DNA of 64,000 bases from Denitromonas halophila. GTDB taxonomy: Bacteria; Pseudomonadota; Gammaproteobacteria; Burkholderiales; Rhodocyclaceae. A program made the translations under genes and the position numbers. The DNA lies in NCBI RefSeq assembly GCF_007625155.1, contig NZ_VMNK01000012.1, positions 16,316-80,315 on the forward strand, read 5' to 3'. A model generated the notes under the pieces. That model had not been told where the DNA came from and did no database searches. It was given only the letters and a program-made list of their open reading frames with translations. The first letter of the stretch is position 1, and the number at the start of each line of letters is the position of its first letter. Positions 63,861 to 64,000 of this stretch are shown one piece after another.

Positions 63861-64000
63861 TTACATCCAGCCCTTTTCCTTGTAGTACTTGATGGCACCT
63901 TCATGCAGCGGGGCCGACAGACCGTTCTTGATCATCTGCTCCTGCTTCAGGTTGGCAAAGGCCGGGTGCAGCTTCTTGAAGTCGTCGAGGTTCTCGAACA
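63861..64000 (-). CDS. TAXI-family TRAP transporter substrate-binding protein, C-terminus only
   Basis: The last 46 codons of a minus-strand gene that continues past the right edge. The tail [20 protein letters not shown] is the conserved end of TAXI-type (TRAP-associated extracytoplasmic immunogenic) periplasmic solute receptors. Stop codon at 63861-63863. The substrate is unknown. Confidence 0.85.
   Translation of the reverse strand, partial: FENLDDFKKLHPAFANLKQEQMIKNGLSAPLHEGAIKYYKEKGWM

Overview
The window is high-GC chromosomal DNA from a betaproteobacterium. It most resembles Rhodocyclales/Zoogloeaceae (an Azoarcus, Thauera or Denitromonas-like organism); this is inferred from gene order and protein character, with no search run. 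The supports are the block rpoN-hpf-ptsN-hprK, the riboflavin block ribE-ribBX-ribH-nusB, the methyltransferase/pteridine reductase/ttcA neighbourhood, ubiTVU for O2-independent ubiquinone synthesis, and a sigma54-type promoter in front of a PEP-CTERM exoprotein gene. Genes are densely packed. I saw no rRNA, tRNA, CRISPR array, intact prophage or insertion sequence.

Layout: 0-6 kb holds the end of a lytic transglycosylase gene, an NAD(P)-binding protein, cca, and a PBP1C-like gene whose transpeptidase half has decayed. 6-13 kb holds a hydrolase, a LysR/SDR divergent pair, a MidA-type methyltransferase, a pteridine reductase, ttcA broken by one in-frame amber codon, and an FHA protein with a degenerate cyclase domain. 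13-21 kb is housekeeping on the minus strand: hprK, ptsN, hpf, rpoN, lptB, recX, recA, cinA-like, pgpA, thiL. 21.6-26.3 kb is the three-gene operon for the osmolyte N-acetylglutaminylglutamine amide (NAGGN). 26.4-29.1 kb is the riboflavin/nusB operon. 29.4-41 kb mixes regulators, dsbD-cutA, a split NodI/NodJ-type ABC transporter, queF and small envelope or redox proteins. 41-48 kb holds ubiTVU, a PEP-CTERM protein, a sodium:solute symporter and ubiB.

47.9-54.8 kb is the most unusual locus: an apparent three-gene operon of a metacaspase, an 1812-residue protein with two lipase-like alpha/beta-hydrolase domains, a CHAT protease domain and a helical C-terminus, and an M15A-type peptidoglycan peptidase. 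It looks like a proteolysis-centred conflict or cell-death module that I cannot match to a named system. 54.8-58.7 kb returns to housekeeping (argS, SPOR protein, dsbA, SDR). 59-64 kb holds a berberine-bridge-type oxidoreductase, an AhpD-like protein divergent from an HxlR-SCP2 regulator, an EamA transporter, a PilZ protein and the C-terminus of a TAXI-type TRAP binding protein.

A second notable signal is a family of three short dispersed elements (2491-2624, 13477-13708, 29152-29386) with shared inverted ends reading CCTRGAAACCGCAGTTGG. One copy has a perfect 5-bp flanking duplication, so these are probably MITE-like. One sits directly against the cca start codon and another directly upstream of ribE.
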